Shown: in pieces, positions 14,020-28,238 of the stretch
Position numbering within the stretch: position 1 is the first letter of the stretch
How the letters are laid out: each line of letters opens with the position of its first letter
Source: Impatiens glandulifera
Taxonomy: Eukaryota > Streptophyta > Magnoliopsida > Ericales > Balsaminaceae
Length of the DNA: 64,000 bases
Direction of reading: 5' to 3'
Assembly: GCF_907164915.1 (NCBI RefSeq)
Contig: NC_061862.1
Location: 35,651,522-35,715,521, forward strand
Position numbers and translations under genes: made by a program
The notes under the pieces: generated by a model
The model's input: only the letters and a program-made list of their open reading frames with translations
The model's database searches: none
Told to the model about the DNA's origin: nothing

Positions 14020-15981
14020 TAACATTGCCATTTTGTGCTTGATTATGGGAAAAATTCAAGACAACTAAAAGAAGATTTTTCAGAAATCTCCAAGAACATT
14101 GTGTAAGTAGAGGTATGAGGAATTTTCGCATTACAATAATAGTGAAAGTCCGAGAATGAACATACCACATACCGGGTGAAATTACTTAAATAAATTCAAG
14201 AAACGATAATCTAGTTGGATCAATACTAAGGTGAAGTGTGTTGTCTGGATTGTCTGGTTACGAACTACTAATGAAGATCAAGGTAAAGTTTGTTATCTAA
14301 AATTTTGAGTAAAAATTTGAACAGAAAGTGAAAAAAATAAATTTTTTAATTTTACGGAGTTCTTCCAAAGAGATTACAGTTGTGATAATGTCATCAAAGA
14401 ATGTATTGGATTGATTGACAGGTAAAAATTATTGATTGATTATTTTTTCTATGAACTAATCAACCGTTATTTCTAATGGTAACTTTAACAAGCCAATAAT
14501 GATTCTCTAAATTTCTTATTTGAATCGGAGCTGGTCATCATCTTCTAACTACTACTACCCATGTCTCATCTTATCTTTCTGTCTATAATCTTTTGTCAAT
14601 AAACTTTTCTGAAATTATTTCTTGATATTTATGCATTTGATTATTAGAGATTAGAATTCCTTGAAGGGTTTTAGTTCTACTGATTAGAATAGACTAAAAC
14701 CGACACTAAACATTCAAGTTATTGGCTATATATCGAATGTTAATGGACCTTTGAAAACACAATTGAATGGTAAACTCTCCATATGAAGGTTTCTGCATTC
14801 GCTCAAGTTATTTTCTATAAGGTAAAGTAGACCTAATTAAAATTTTAAATTTGTTTTCAAGTTTTTTATTTTGTTCGAATTTGATAAATTGTTTTGATAC
14901 ATTTTTCACGATATTGTTTTACACTTTTGAATATCAGTGCGATGAAAATGTGAGCTGTTTGTTTCTTGGTGTGTTTCAGGACTGCCTTCATATAAAAGGT
15001 TTTTTTTTAAATCTTCTACATCAATCTTTTAATTGCAATCAAGCTACTGTTCCATTTCATCCTTTGCCTCTTTTAGTTTTAGGCGTGTCAGAAGGTGACA
15101 AACAACACATTATACATGATTGTAGCGACATGAATCATGGGCTAAAGACTTAATGTGTCATGGTCCTACCAAACTATGGTTCTACCTAGGTTTTATATTT
15201 TATAATTTTTATGCATTTTCATTATTTTCAAATTCTTAAGTACTATGTTACTTGTTAAGTAAAATTGATGGAGATGTCAAAGCTAGATACCCTCACCTTG
15301 AGAGATTCCGTAAATTGTAAGGATATTGGAATAAGTCTCAAAATATTCAAATAGATGGTCCTGAGGAAGCTAATGGTTGGGTTGACAAATTTGTTCAACA
15401 CAAAATAGATCATGGTGATCCATTTTTTGTCTATCTTTGGAGAGGCAATCTGGTGCTAGTGCTAGTGGTTGTACTTCTGGATTAGAACGAGTTGAACAAT
15501 TTACTGAAAATGAATGATGTGATGCTCTATATATTTATATACTTTTAATTATTTTATGGAATGAACTTAAATGATCTCTCTATTATTATTATATTGACAT
15601 GATGTTTTTTCTATACTCACACTCTATTGAATGGTTGTATCTTTATGTATTTATTTAGTTTCTTTTTTAATTAGAATGAATGGTTGTATCTTTATGTATT
15701 TATTTAGTTTCTTTTTTTAATTGACACCTTTATGTTTTTTTACGTTAAACAGGATTAATTTCAGATTATGAATGTGAATCAAATTAGAGACGTAAATATA
15801 TCGGATATTGCTGCCATGGAGCGGAGCAGCTTGTTGTTTCATACATATATAATAATTCTATTTATCTTTTTAATGTGTTTACTATATATAATTGTTTGAA
15901 TAACACTATACAATAATTTTTAATTGCAGGATATTATTAGAATTCTTATTCATTATATATTAGCGTTTTTGTGTTCAAGTA
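14020..15981 (+). pseudogene. PEX5: PEX5 N-terminal pseudogene, array copy E (clearest coding match)
   Basis: Pieces lie at 14357-14420, 14470-14570, 14647-14710, 14981-15150, 15260-15518, 15752-15840 and 15928-15978. The 14981 piece follows a GTGTTTCAG acceptor and has the longest open PEX5-like stretch in the window: NLLHQSFNCNQATVPFHP, then LPLLVLGVSEGDKQH at about 15,060-15,107. Plant PEX5 has the closely similar order NFLHSFV..IPFRPAPLPVLGLS.SDKQ..RDRS (recalled, not searched). The piece then stops, and the ARHFFADK..FINAQV part is deleted. The 15260 piece reads DGDVKARYPHLERFRKL then GYWNKSQNIQ and NGWVDKFVQHKIDHGDP, with the WVDKF motif intact. The QNIQ codon is still CAA where most copies have TAG. 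A 40-bp duplication (GAATGGTTGTATCTTTATG twice) is at 15,630-15,720. Confidence 0.87.
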
Positions 15982-17934
15982 AGTTTTCTTTCCTATTTAA
16001 ATTTATATTATCATATTTTTATTTTAAATACATGTTATGTTTTTATGCATTATAGGTTTAGTTTTAGATGCATGATATAATTTTAATTTTTTTAGGCATT
16101 ATAGATTTTAAAAATTATATGAATTCAAATTTAATAATTCAATTTTTAGTTTGGTAATAAATAAACTTATATCTTATCCTTTGTTTTAATGTAAATGTTA
16201 AAAATATTATTATAATTTATATTAGATTTATTAAAATCTTATTTTGCATTTTTTCTAATTTAATTTTTAAATACATCATATTTAAATAAAAACTATTACT
16301 TTATTTAATTTTATTTTTAACATAATAATAATTATTTTTTTATATAAATTTAATTTCTCATTAAATTTAAATTTTATATTAAACATATTTTTATTAAATT
16401 TAAATTTTCATTTGACTTATAAAAAACAAAGATTTTCTATTTTATCTAATATTCTATAAATTTTACATTTAACTTATTTTTATTAAATATAAATTTGCAT
16501 TCAACAAATTTGGATTCAATTTTATTTAATTTTACTTATATATTTTTTAAGAATATATTTTTTTAAATATTCTTATAATTTATTATTTTTATAAATAATT
16601 TTAAATTTTGAATTAAACTTATTTTTATCATTAATTAATAAAAAGATTATAGTTTGAATTAAACATATTTTGTATTAAACTTATAAAAATTGTATTCTTT
16701 TCAATTTAATCTAATTAAACCTATTTAAAAAATAATTTGCATTTAATTTTTATTTAGATTTACTAATATATTTCTTATATTAAAAATAATTATTATTTTT
16801 GTGAACAATCTTATAATGTTTATAAATAATTTAAAATTTTGACTTAAATTGAAACTTATTATTAATTCATAAATAAATTTTATATTTTACATTAAATTTA
16901 AATTTGCATTAAAGTTATTAAAATTGGATTTTTTTATAAATATAATATAATTTAAATTTATTTTTCAAATAATATTTTATATTTTTATAATCTAATATAA
17001 TTTAAATTTAATTTTTTTTATTAAACTTATTAATTTTTTTCATTATATTATATTTAGTTTTTTACTTATATATTTCTTATATTAAGAATATTACTTGTTT
17101 TAAATATTCTTATAATGTTTATAAACAATTTTCAATTTTCATTTAAACTTATATTATATTATTAACTCATAAACATTTTAATATTTTTATAAAATTAAAT
17201 TTGTATTAAATTTATTAAATTTTTTTATTTAATCAAATGTAAATAAATTTTCATATAATAAATTTTTTAAATATTCATATAATAATTAGAAATCATTTTA
17301 AAATTTTAATTAAACTCATATTATCATTAATTCATAAACATATTTTCATATTTTGCACTAAATCTATTTTTATTAAATTTAAATTTCATTAAACTTATTA
17401 AAATTACATTTTTTATTTAATCTAATATAATTTAAATTTTATATGAAACTTACTTTCATTCAATTTAAATTTGAATCAAGCTTATTAAAATCATATTTTG
17501 TATTAAATTTTTATTTATATATTTCTTTTATTAAGAATATTTATTTATTTTTTAAATATTCTTACTATGTTTATAAATAATTTTAAATTTAACTTATATT
17601 TATCATTAAATCATAAACAAACTTTTATATTTTGCATTAAACTTATAAAAATTATATTATTTCTAATTAATATAATAAAATTTAATTTTTTTAATAAATA
17701 TATTTTTATTAAATTTAAATTTGTATTAAAATGTTTATTTACTTTTTTTACTTATATATTTGTTATATTATGAATATTATTTATTTTTTAAAATATTCTT
17801 ATTATGTTTATAAATAGTTTTCAATTAATCTTATATTTATCACAAATTCATAAACAAACTTTTATATTTGGTATATTTATGTTAAATTTAAATTTTGCAT
17901 TATTATTAAAAAACAAAAAATATTTGAGAAAAGA
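15982..17934. repeat. AT-rich block of ~300-bp monomers (after copy E)
   Basis: Same monomer phrases (CATTAATTCATAAA and TTTACTTATATATTTCTTATATTAAGAA variants) but more diverged from the blocks at the two window ends. Short open frames here come from the monomers themselves. No gene is seen. Confidence 0.72.
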
Positions 17935-19800
17935 CACTATAATTCGAACACGCTGTCGTTTTGTGCTTGATAATGCGAAAGATTCAAGACAACTAAAAGG
18001 AGATCTTTATTAAATCTCTTAGAACATTGTGTAAGTAGAGGTATGAGGATTTTTATATTACAATAATAGTGAAGGTACGAAAATGCACATACCACGTACA
18101 AAGTAAATCAATTTAAATAAATTCAAGAAACGATAATTTACTTGGATCAATACCAAAATGAATTGTGTTTCCCGGAATTAACTACTCATGAAGATCAATG
18201 TAAGGTTTATTGTCTAAAATTTTGAGTAAAAATTTGAACAGAAAGAGAAAATATAATTCTTAAATTTGCAGGGTTCTTCCAAATTTAGAGAGATTCAAGT
18301 TGTGGTAATGGCATCAAAGAATATATTTGATCAAATTGACAGGTAAAAAATATTGATTGATTGTTTTTTCTATGAACTAATCAACCGTTACAACTGAAGG
18401 TAATTCTACCAAGCCAATAATGATCCTCTAAATTCCTTATTTAAATCGGAGCTTGATCATCATCTTTTACCTACTACTACCCATGTTTCATTTAATCTTT
18501 TTGTCTATGATCTTTTGTCAATAAACTTTTCTGATGTTATTTCTTAACATCTATGCATTTGATTATCAGGGTATCAGAATTCCTTGAAGGGTAATAGCTC
18601 TACTAATCAGAATAGACTGCATTCCAGTTATTGGCTATATATCGAATGTTAATGGAACTTTGAAAATACAATTGGATGGTAAACTCACGCTTATGCATTC
18701 ACTCAACTTATTTTCTATAAGGTAAATAAAGTAGACCTAATTAAAATTTAAAATTTGTTTTCACGTTTCTGATTTTGTTTGAATTTGATAAATTATTTTG
18801 ATACATTTCTCACGATATTATTTTTTTATCATTCAAATAGTTTTTAGTAAATCTTCTACATATATTTGATAATATCAGTCAAGATTGTGTTCCATTTCTT
18901 GCCTCTTCTAGCTATAGGCTTGTCACCACAATAAATGTTCGTCGAAACATGAATCATGGGCTAGACACTACTTTGCCTATAAAAGCAAATAATTCAATAA
19001 TGCACAGGTTGCGCTCCATATTCTTTATGAAATCTAAATTTTTAAACTATTGATACATTTTCTTTTAGTTTCTAATTTTAGCATAATGTATCATGGTCCT
19101 TCCAAACTATTTTATGTTTAGATTTTTATTTTACAATTTCTATGCATGTTCAATATTTGCAAATTTATATGTACTATGTTACTTGTCAGGTAAAATTGAT
19201 GGAGATGTCAAAGCTAGATGCCCTCACCTTGAGAGATAGATTCCGTAAATTGTAGGGATATTGGAAAAACTCTCAAATTATTTAGAGAGTTGTTCCTAAG
19301 GCAACTAATGGTTGGGTTGACAAATTTGTTCAACACAAAATAGATCATGGTGATCCAAATTCTTTAGTTGTCTTTGGAGAGACAATCTGGTGCTAGTGGT
19401 AGTGGTTGGACTTTTGAGCGGGTAGAACAATTTACTAATATTGCAATATTGAATGATGGAAGCTTAACATGGTTTTGTGATGCTCTCTCTATTTACAGAG
19501 TTTTAATTATTTTAATTTATCATTCTTTTGGAAATTGTTTCAAAAGCAAGAAAAAATCTAAATGTGTAAAACGTTTAAAACATTTAGTGGAATGAACTAA
19601 AATAATCTCTCTATTGCCATGGAGCAGAGTCGATTTTTGGTCCTACATGTATAATAATTTTATTTATCTTTTTAATGTGTTTACTATATATATATTTATA
19701 TATATATTTGTTTGAATAACACTATACATTATATTTTAATTGCAGGATATTATTAAAATCCTCATCCATTATATATTAACGTTTATGAGGTCAATTAAGT
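17935..19800 (+). pseudogene. PEX5: PEX5 N-terminal pseudogene, array copy F
   Basis: Pieces lie at 18270-18340, 18393-18490, 18568-18630, 18838-19030, 19190-19460, 19616-19650 and 19744-19795. The first reads GSSKFREIQVVVMASKN after a TTTGCAG acceptor, comparable to the GSSSK..ERLKEIP start of plant PEX5. The 18568 piece keeps the ..QNSLKG and STNQNRL segments. The 18838 piece retains ARHYFAYKSK and then NNAQVALHIL. The 19190 piece has GDVKARCPHLER, GWVDKFVQHKIDHGDPNS and, one frame on, SLERQSGASGSGWTFERVEQF. An AATTGAAT-rich stretch and most of the NQMRDVN piece are deleted, leaving only AMEQSR (19,616). Confidence 0.83.
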
Positions 19801-20611
19801 TTTCTTTTCACCATACTTAAATTTGTATTATCATATTTTTATTTTAGATCCATGATGTGTTTTTATGCATTATATATTTATTTTAAGATGCATGAAATAA
19901 TTTTTATTTTTGTTATGCATTATAGATTTTAAAACTTATAAGAATTCAAATTTAAATAATCCAATTTTTAGTTTAGAAATAAATAAACCTGTATCTTATT
20001 ATTAGTTTTATTTTAAATTTGTAAAATGTTAAAAATATTATAAGAATTTCTATTAGATTTAATAAAATCTTATTTTATATTTTTTTAATTTAATTTTTAA
20101 ATACGTCAAATTTAAACCAAAATTATTATTTTATTTAATTTTATTTTTAACATAATAATAATAATTATTTTTTATATAAATTTGATTTATCATTAAATCT
20201 AAATTTTTTTCATTAAACATATTTTTATTAATTTAAACTTACATTTAAATTATAAAAAATTATATTTTTCTATTTAATCTAATACTATATAAATTTTACA
20301 TTTAACTTATTTTTATTAAATTTGAATTTGCATCTAACTTATATATTTCTTAAGAATTATTACTTATATAATTCTTAAGAATATTTTTGTTATTTAATTT
20401 TTTATAAATAATTTTAAATTTTGAATTAAACTTAATTTATCATTAATTCATAAACACATTTTTATATTTTGCATTAAACTTATAAAAATTATTTTTCAGT
20501 TTAATTTAATCTAATATAATTTAAATTTTATATTAAATTTATTTTCATTAAATTTAAATTTTCATTAAAAATATTTAAAACATATTTTATATAATATTTA
20601 TTTAGATTTAC

Positions 20612-20656
<45 letters not shown>

Positions 20657-21566
20657 TAAAAATAATAATCTTATAATGTTAATAAATAATTTAAATTTTT
20701 GACAAAATTTTAATTTATTATTAATTCATAAAATTTATATTTTATATTGAATATATTTAATTAAATTTAAATTTGCATTAAACTTATAAATTTTTTATAT
20801 TTTCTATAAATATAATATAATTTTAATTAATATTAATTTTTTATAATTATTTTTTAATAATCAAATATAATTTAAACTTTCATATAAATTTTTTTAAGTA
20901 TTCTTATAATATTTATAAATAATTTTAATTAAACTCATACTATCATTAATTCATAAACACATTTACATATTTTTGCACTAAATGTATTTTCATTAAATTT
21001 AAATTTATATTAAACTTATTAATATTGCATTTTTTATATTTAATCTAATATAATATAAATTTTGTATTAAACTTACTTTCATTAAATTTAATTTTGGATC
21101 AAGCTTATTATAAACATATTTTGTATTAAATTTTAAACTTTTACTTTTATATTTATTATGTTAAGAATATTATTTATTTTTTTAAATAGTCTTACTAATT
21201 TTATAAATAATTTTAAATTAAACTTATATTTATCATTAAATCATAAACAAACTTTTATATTTTTTATATATAACTTATAAAAATTGTATTAATTCTATTT
21301 AATCTAATATAATTTAAATTTTTTAATGAACCTATTTTTATTAAATTTAAATTTGTATTAAATCTATTAAACATATATTTTGCATTAATATTTATTTAGA
21401 TTTTTTTTTACTTATATATTTGTTATTTTATTTATTTTTATAAATATTCTTATTATAATTATAAATTAATCTTATATTTATCACAAATTCATAAACAAAC
21501 TTGTATATTTTTATTAAAATTAAATTTTATATTATTATTAAATAATAAACCAACATATGATAAAAA
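19801..21566. repeat. AT-rich block of monomers with a (TA)n tract (after copy F)
   Basis: Shorter than its sisters. Contains a (TA)n microsatellite of about 33 bases at 20,619-20,651. Otherwise the same monomer family, with no gene. Confidence 0.72.
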
Positions 21567-23694
21567 TAAACCATGATTCGAACACGCTACCGTTTTATGC
21601 TTCATGATGAAATATTCAAGACGGCTAAAAGGAGATGTTTAGGAAATGTCCTAGAACATTTTGTAAGTAGAGGTAGGAGGTATTTTCACATTACAATAAT
21701 AGTGAAGGTCCGAGAATGCACATACCACGTACCAGGTGAAACAATTTAAATAAATTCAAGAAATAATAATCTAGTTGGATCAATACCAAGATGAAGTGTG
21801 TTGCCCGGAATGTCCGGTTACAAACTACTCATGAAGATCAATGTAAGGTATGTTGTCTAAAATTTTGAGTAAAATTTTTTATAGAAAGAGTAAAAGAAAA
21901 TATAATTTTTTTTAATTTGAAATATTCTTCCAAATATAGAGAGATTCCAGTTGTGATAATGTCATCAAAGAAGGTATATGATCAAATTGACAGACACATA
22001 TTATTAATTGATTTTTTTTTATGAACTAAACAATCGTTACTTCTTATGGTAACTTCTATAAAGTCAGTCATTAATGATCCTCTAAATTCCTTATTTGGAT
22101 CGGAGCTTTGTCATCATCTTCTACCTACTAGTACCCATGCTCCATTTCATTTTTTGTCTATGATTTTTTTGTCAATAAATCTTTTTGAAGTTATTTCCTA
22201 ACATCTATGCATTTGATTATTAGGGATCAGAATTCCTTGGAGTGTTTTAACTCTACTAATTAGAATAGACTAGCAATCGACACTAAATATTCTAGTTAAC
22301 TATATATCGAATGTTAATGGACCTTTGAAAATACAATTGGATGGTAAACTCCACATATGAAGGTTTCTGTATTCGCTCAAGTTATTTTCTATAAGGTAAA
22401 ATAGACCTAATTAAAATTTGAAATTTATTTTCTAGTTTTTGATTTTGTTTGAATTTAATAAATTGTTGTGATACATTTCTCACGACATTGTTTCACAATT
22501 TTGAATATTAGTCTGATGAAAAAGTGAGTTGTTTGTTACTCGTTGGGTTTCATAAATGCCTTCATTCAAAGGATTTTATTAAATTTTCTACATCAATTTA
22601 TTAGTAGTAGTTAAGTTAGTATTCATTTTCATCCTTTACCTCTTTCAGTTTGGGGCATTAAACGTGATTGTAGCAACATGCATCATGGGTTAGACACTTC
22701 TTTGCCGATAAAAGAAAATAATTTATTAATGCACAGTTGCGCTCCATATTCTCTATGAAATCTAAATTTTAAAACTATTGATACATTTTAGTTTAGTTTC
22801 TACTTTTAGAATACAAGGTTAATGTGTCATGGTCCTTCCAAAATATAGTTCTGTCTAGGTTCTATATTTTAAAATTTCTATGTGTTTTCATTATTTACAA
22901 ATTCATATGTAGTATGTTACTTGTCAGGTAAAATTGATAGAGAAGTCAAAGCTAGAGTCCTCACCTTGAGAGATTCCGTGAATTGGAGGGATATTGGAAT
23001 AACTCTCAAATTATTCAAAGAGTTGGTCTTAATGTAGTTAATGGTTGGGCTGACAAATTTTTTCAACACATAATAAATCACGATGATCCAAATTCTTTAG
23101 ATGTCTTTAAAGAGGCAATATGGTGCTAGTGGTTGGACTTCTGAATTTGAGCGGGTAGAACAATTTACTAAAATTGAATGATGTAAGTTTAACTTGTTCT
23201 GTGATTCTCTCTACATATTTACAAAGTTTTAATGATTTTAATTTTATCATCCTTTTAGAACCTTTCTCAAAAGCACGAGAAAAAATAAATGCGGAAAACT
23301 TGTAAACATCTTGTGGAATGAATTAAAATGATCTCTCTATTATTCCATTGACATGATTTTTTTTATACTCACACTCTATTGAATGGTGTAACTTGATGTA
23401 TTTATTTAGTTCCTTTTTTTAATATACAACTATTGACACTTTTATGATTTGTATGTTAAATATGATTAATCTGAGTCCATGAAGGTGAATCAAATGAGAG
23501 ACGTACATATATAAGATATTGCTACCATGGAGCAGAACCGCTTGTTGGTCCATACATGTATAATAATTCTGTTTTATCTTTTTAATGATTTTTCTATATA
23601 TAATGGTTTAAATACAATGTATTTTTAATAACAAGATATTATTAGAATTCTCCTTCATTATATATGAGCGTTTAAAAATACCAGCAGGTAAGTT
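21567..23694 (+). pseudogene. PEX5: PEX5 N-terminal pseudogene, array copy G
   Basis: Pieces lie at 21927-21990, 22042-22140, 22223-22290, 22550-22770, 22929-23180, 23462-23560 and 23631-23690. The 22042 piece reads NSLFGSELCHHLLPTST, similar to SLPGSEL..PLLQP of plant PEX5. The next reads GSEFLGVF..STN. The 22550 piece has lost the GLSQGDKQH part but keeps ARHFFADKRK. The 22929 piece has a one-base loss near RVLTLERFRELEGYWNNSQIIQRVG, with CAA retained where copies B, C, F and H have TAG. The 23462 piece reads NQMRDVHI and ATMEQNRLLV. Confidence 0.82.
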
Positions 23695-25703
23695 TTCTTT
23701 TCGTCCTATTATAATTTATATTATCACATTTATATTTTATATGTATTATATATTTGTATGCATTGATTTATTTTGGATGCATGATATAATTTTTTTTTGT
23801 TATGTATTATAGATTTAAAAATTTATAAGAATTTAAATTTAAATAATTCAGGTTTAGTATAAAAAGAATAAACTTATATGATATCCTTAGTTTTAGTGTA
23901 ATTTGGTAAATATTAAAAATATTAATAGAATTTGTATTTGATTTATTAAAATCTTATTTAACATTTTCTATATTTAATCATATATAATTTAAATTTTAAA
24001 TAAATCAAATTTAAATCAAAACTATTACTTTATTTAATTTTATTTTTAACCTAAAATTATTATTTTTTATATAAATTTATATTCTCATTAAATTTTAATT
24101 TTGCATTAAACATATTTTTATAAAATTTAAATTTATTTTTAACTTATAAAATATACATGTTTACTATTTAATCTAATATAATAAAATTTTGAATTTTTTT
24201 ATTTAAATTTACATTTAACATATTTTGTATTAAATTTTATTTCGTTTTAAACTTATATATTTCTTATGAATATATTTTTTTAAATAATTTTAAATTTTGA
24301 ATTAAATTTATTTTTATCATTAATTCATAAACAAATTTTTTTATTATATATATATGTTTCATTAAACTTATAAAATTGTATTTTTTTTCAATTTAATCTA
24401 ATATAATTTAAATTTGTATTAAACTTATTTACATTAAATTTACTTATTTATTTCGTATCTTAAAAATAATATATATTTTTTTAAATAATCTTATAATGTT
24501 TATAAATAATTTAAAATTTTGACTTAAATTTGAATTTATTATTAATTCATTAATAAATTTTATATTTTACATTAAATGTATTTAATTAAATTTGCATTAA
24601 ACTTATTAAAATTGTATTTTTCTATTAAATATCATATAATTTAAATTTTTATTAAATTTTTATAATTTCTTTATAATCTAATATGATTTAAATTTAAAAT
24701 TAGTATTAAACTTATTAAAAACAAATTTTGTATTATATTTTATTTAGTTTTTTACTTATATATTTTTTATTTTAAGAATATTCCTTATATTTTAAAATAT
24801 TATTATAATGTTTATCAATAATTTTAAATTTTCAATTAAACTTATATTATATTATTAATTCATAAACACATTTTTATATTTTTATAAAATTAAAATTTGT
24901 AAAATTTTATTAAAATTATATTTTTTTATGTAATCAAATATAATTTAAATTTTCATTAAAATGAGTTTTATTAAATTTAAAATTGTATTAATTTTTTTAA
25001 AATATATTTTGAATTAAATTTTAATTTGTTTTTTATTTATATATTTTTATATTATGAATATTATTTATTTTTCAAAATATTTTTATGATATACATAAATT
25101 ATTTAAAATTTTTAATTAAACTATATTTATAATTAATTCATAAATTAAATGTATTTTCGTTAAATTTAAATTTGCATTAAACTTATTAAAATTTCATTTT
25201 TTTTCTATTTAATCTAATATAATTTAAATTTCGTATAAAACTAACTTTCATTCCATTTAAATTTGGATCAAGCTTATTAAAAAAATTGTATTAAATTTTA
25301 TTTAGATTTTTACTTATATATTCTTATATTAAGAATATTATTTATTTTTAATATTCTTACTATGTTTATAAATAATTTTAAATTATATTTATATTTATAA
25401 TTAAATCATAAACAAATTTTTATATTTTGCATTAAACTTATAAATATTGTATTATTTCTATTTCCATCTAATATAATTTAAATTTTTCAATAAACTTATT
25501 TTCACTAAATTTAAATTTGTATTAAATTTATTAAACACATATTTTGCATTAAAGTTTATTTTTTTTACTTATATATTTCATATATTATGAATATTGTTTA
25601 TTTTTTAAAATATTCGTATTATTTGAATTAAACTTATATTTATCACTAATTCATAAACAAACTTATATATTTTTGTATATATTTATTAAATATAAATTTT
25701 GCA
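23695..25703. repeat. AT-rich block of ~300-bp monomers (after copy G)
   Basis: Same family and order of monomer phrases as the other blocks. A short TATATATATATG tract lies near 24,345. No gene is seen. Confidence 0.72.
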
Positions 25704-27280
25704 TTCAGAATTGGAACACGTTGTCATTTTGTGCTTGATAATGCGAAAGATTGACGAACAACTAAAAGAAGATCTTTAAGAAATCTTTAAAAGCATTGTG
25801 TAAGTATAAGTAAGAAGAATTTTCGCATTACAATAATAGTGATGGTCTGAGAATGCACATACCACGTACTGGGTTGATTTAAATAATTTTAAGAAGCGAT
25901 ATTCTAGCTGGATCAATACAAGGTGAAGTGTGTTGTCCGGAATATCCGGTTACGAACTACTCATGAAGATCAATGTAAGGTTTGTATCTAAAAAAGTAAA
26001 AATTTGAATAGAAAGAGAAAAGGAAATTATAATTTTTTTAATTTGTAGGATTTTCCAAATTTAGAGAGATTCCAATTGTGATAATGTCATCAAAGAAAGT
26101 ATTATATTGAATTGACAGATAAAAATTATTGATTGATTATTTTTTCTATGAACTAATCAACCGTTACTTCTGATGGTAACTTTTACAAAGTCATTAATGA
26201 TCCTATAAATTCCTTATTTGGATCGGAGCTTGGTCAACATCTACTACCTACTAGTATTCATGCCCCATCTTATCTTTTTGTCTATAATCTTTTGTCAATA
26301 AAATTTTTTGAAGTTATTTCTAGACATACATGTATTTGATTATCAGGGATTAAAATTCTTTAGAGATTTTCGCTCTGCTGATCAGAATAGACTAGTAACC
26401 AGCACCAAACATTTCAGTTATGGGCTATATATCTCGAATGTTAATGGACATTTAAAACCATAATTGAATGGTAAACTCTCTATATTAAGGTTTCTGCATT
26501 CGCTCAAGTTATTTTCTATATGGTAAAGTAGACCTAATTATAATTTGAAATTTGTTTTCTAGTTTCTAATTTTGTTTGAATTTGATAAATTGTTTTGAAA
26601 CGTTTATCACGATATTGTTTCACACTATTGAATATTAGTGTGATGAAAAAATAAGCAGTTTGTTTCTCATTGTGTTTTAGGACTTCCCTCATTCAAAGGG
26701 CTTTTAGTAAATTTATACATCAGTTTGTTAATAGTAGTCAAGCTAGTGTTCCTTTTCATCTTTTCATTATTTGCCTCTTCTAGTTTTAGGTTGTCAATAG
26801 GTGATAAACAACACAATATACGTGATCGTAGAAACATGCATCATGGGCTAGACACTTATTTGTCGATAAAAGAAAAGAATTCATTAATGCATAGGTTACG
26901 CTCCATATTCTCTATAAAATCTAAATTTTAAAACTATTGATACATTTCATTTTAGTTTCTACTTTTAGCATACAAGGATAATGTGTAATGGTCAATCTAA
27001 ACTACGGTTCTTTCTAGGTTTTATATTTTACAATTAGTATGCATTTTTATTATTTGCAAATTCATATGTAGTATGTTATTTGTTAGGTAAAATTGATAGA
27101 GATGTCAGAGCTAGAGGCCCTCATCTTGAGAGATTCCCTGAATTTGAGGGATATTAGAATAACTCTCAAATTATTTAGAGAGTTGGTCATATGGCAGCTA
27201 TGTTTAGACAACACATAATCGATCCTGATAATCCCAATTCTTTGGATGTCTTTGGAGAGGCAATATGGTGCTAGTGGTTG

Positions 27281-28230
27281 GACTTCTGAATTTGAGCGGG
27301 TAGAACAATTTACTGAAATTGAATTATGTAAGTTTAACTTGGTTATGTAATGCTCTCTACATATTTACAAAGTCTTAATAATTTTAATTTTATCATCCTT
27401 TTGGAACTTGTTTCGAAAGTACGTGAAAAAATAAATGTAGAAAACTTGTAAAACATTTAGTGAATGAACTAAAATAATATATCTATTATTGCATTGACAT
27501 GATTTTTTTATACTCACACTCTATTGAATAGTTGTAACTTGATGTATTTATTTAGTTCATTTTTTTAATATACAACTATTGACACTTTTATGGTTTGTAT
27601 GTTAAATATGATTAATCTCAGATCATGAAGGTGAATCAAATGAGAGACGTAAATATATAGGATATTGCTGTCATGGAGCAAAATCGCTTGTTGGTCCATA
27701 CATGTATAATAATTCTTTTTTATCTTTTTAATGATTTTTCTATATATAATTGTTTGAATAACACTATACAATACACTTTTAATTACAGGATATTATTACA
27801 ATTCTCCTTCATTGACTTCTGAATTTGAGCGGGTAGAACAATTTACTAAAATTGAATGATGTAAGCTTAACTTGGTTCTGTGATTCTCTCTACATATTTA
27901 CAAAGTTTTGATTATTTTAATTTTATCATCGTTTTTTAACCTGTTTCGAAAGCACGAGAAAAACTAAATGCAGAAAACTTGTAAAACATCTAGTTAATGA
28001 ACTAAAATTATCTCTCTATTATTGCATTGCCATGACTTTTTTTATACTCACACTCCATTGAATGGTTGTAACTTGATGTATTTATTTAGTTCTTTTTTTT
28101 AATATACAACTATTGAAAGTTTTATGTTGGGTATGTTAAACATGATTAATCTTATATATGAAGGTGAATCAAATGAGAGACGTAAATATATTGGATATTG
28201 TTTCCATGGAGTAGAGTCACTCTCTCTATT
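27281..28230. repeat. Local duplications inside PEX5 copy H
   Basis: The segment beginning GACTTCTGAATTTGAGCGG at 27,281 starts again at 27,811, a 530-bp period, so the exon-8-like piece is cut at CTCCTTCATT and joined back to the WTSEFERVEQF segment. A further jump at about 28,217 returns from the AMEQ-like segment to the preceding intron (CTCTCTATTATTGCATTGACAT). Copy H therefore has three versions of the NQMRDVN piece: at 27,608, 28,143 and 41,644. Confidence 0.78.
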
Positions 28231-28238
28231 ATTGCATT

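Larger units (their letters stand above)
11474..14333. repeat. Direct tandem duplication, 1,430-bp period
   Basis: Positions 11,474-12,903 and 12,904-14,333 are near-identical by eye, differing by a few substitutions and small indels, for example an extra ATATTCTT near 13,335. Both copies begin at the phrase AAATAAATTTTACATTTTAT and end within the 5' block of a PEX5 pseudogene. The junction sequence AAAAATAAATTTT occurs at both ends of the duplicated segment, which points to recombination at short homology. This event is much younger than the units of the array. Confidence 0.85.

Noticed and set aside
1..28000. Organellar or Plasmodium/Dictyostelium-type origin because of extreme A+T
   Set aside because: Plant-type PEX5, GH17 with GPI-like tail, Hsp110 introns, Tat/Ogre and hAT elements all point to a plant nuclear genome.
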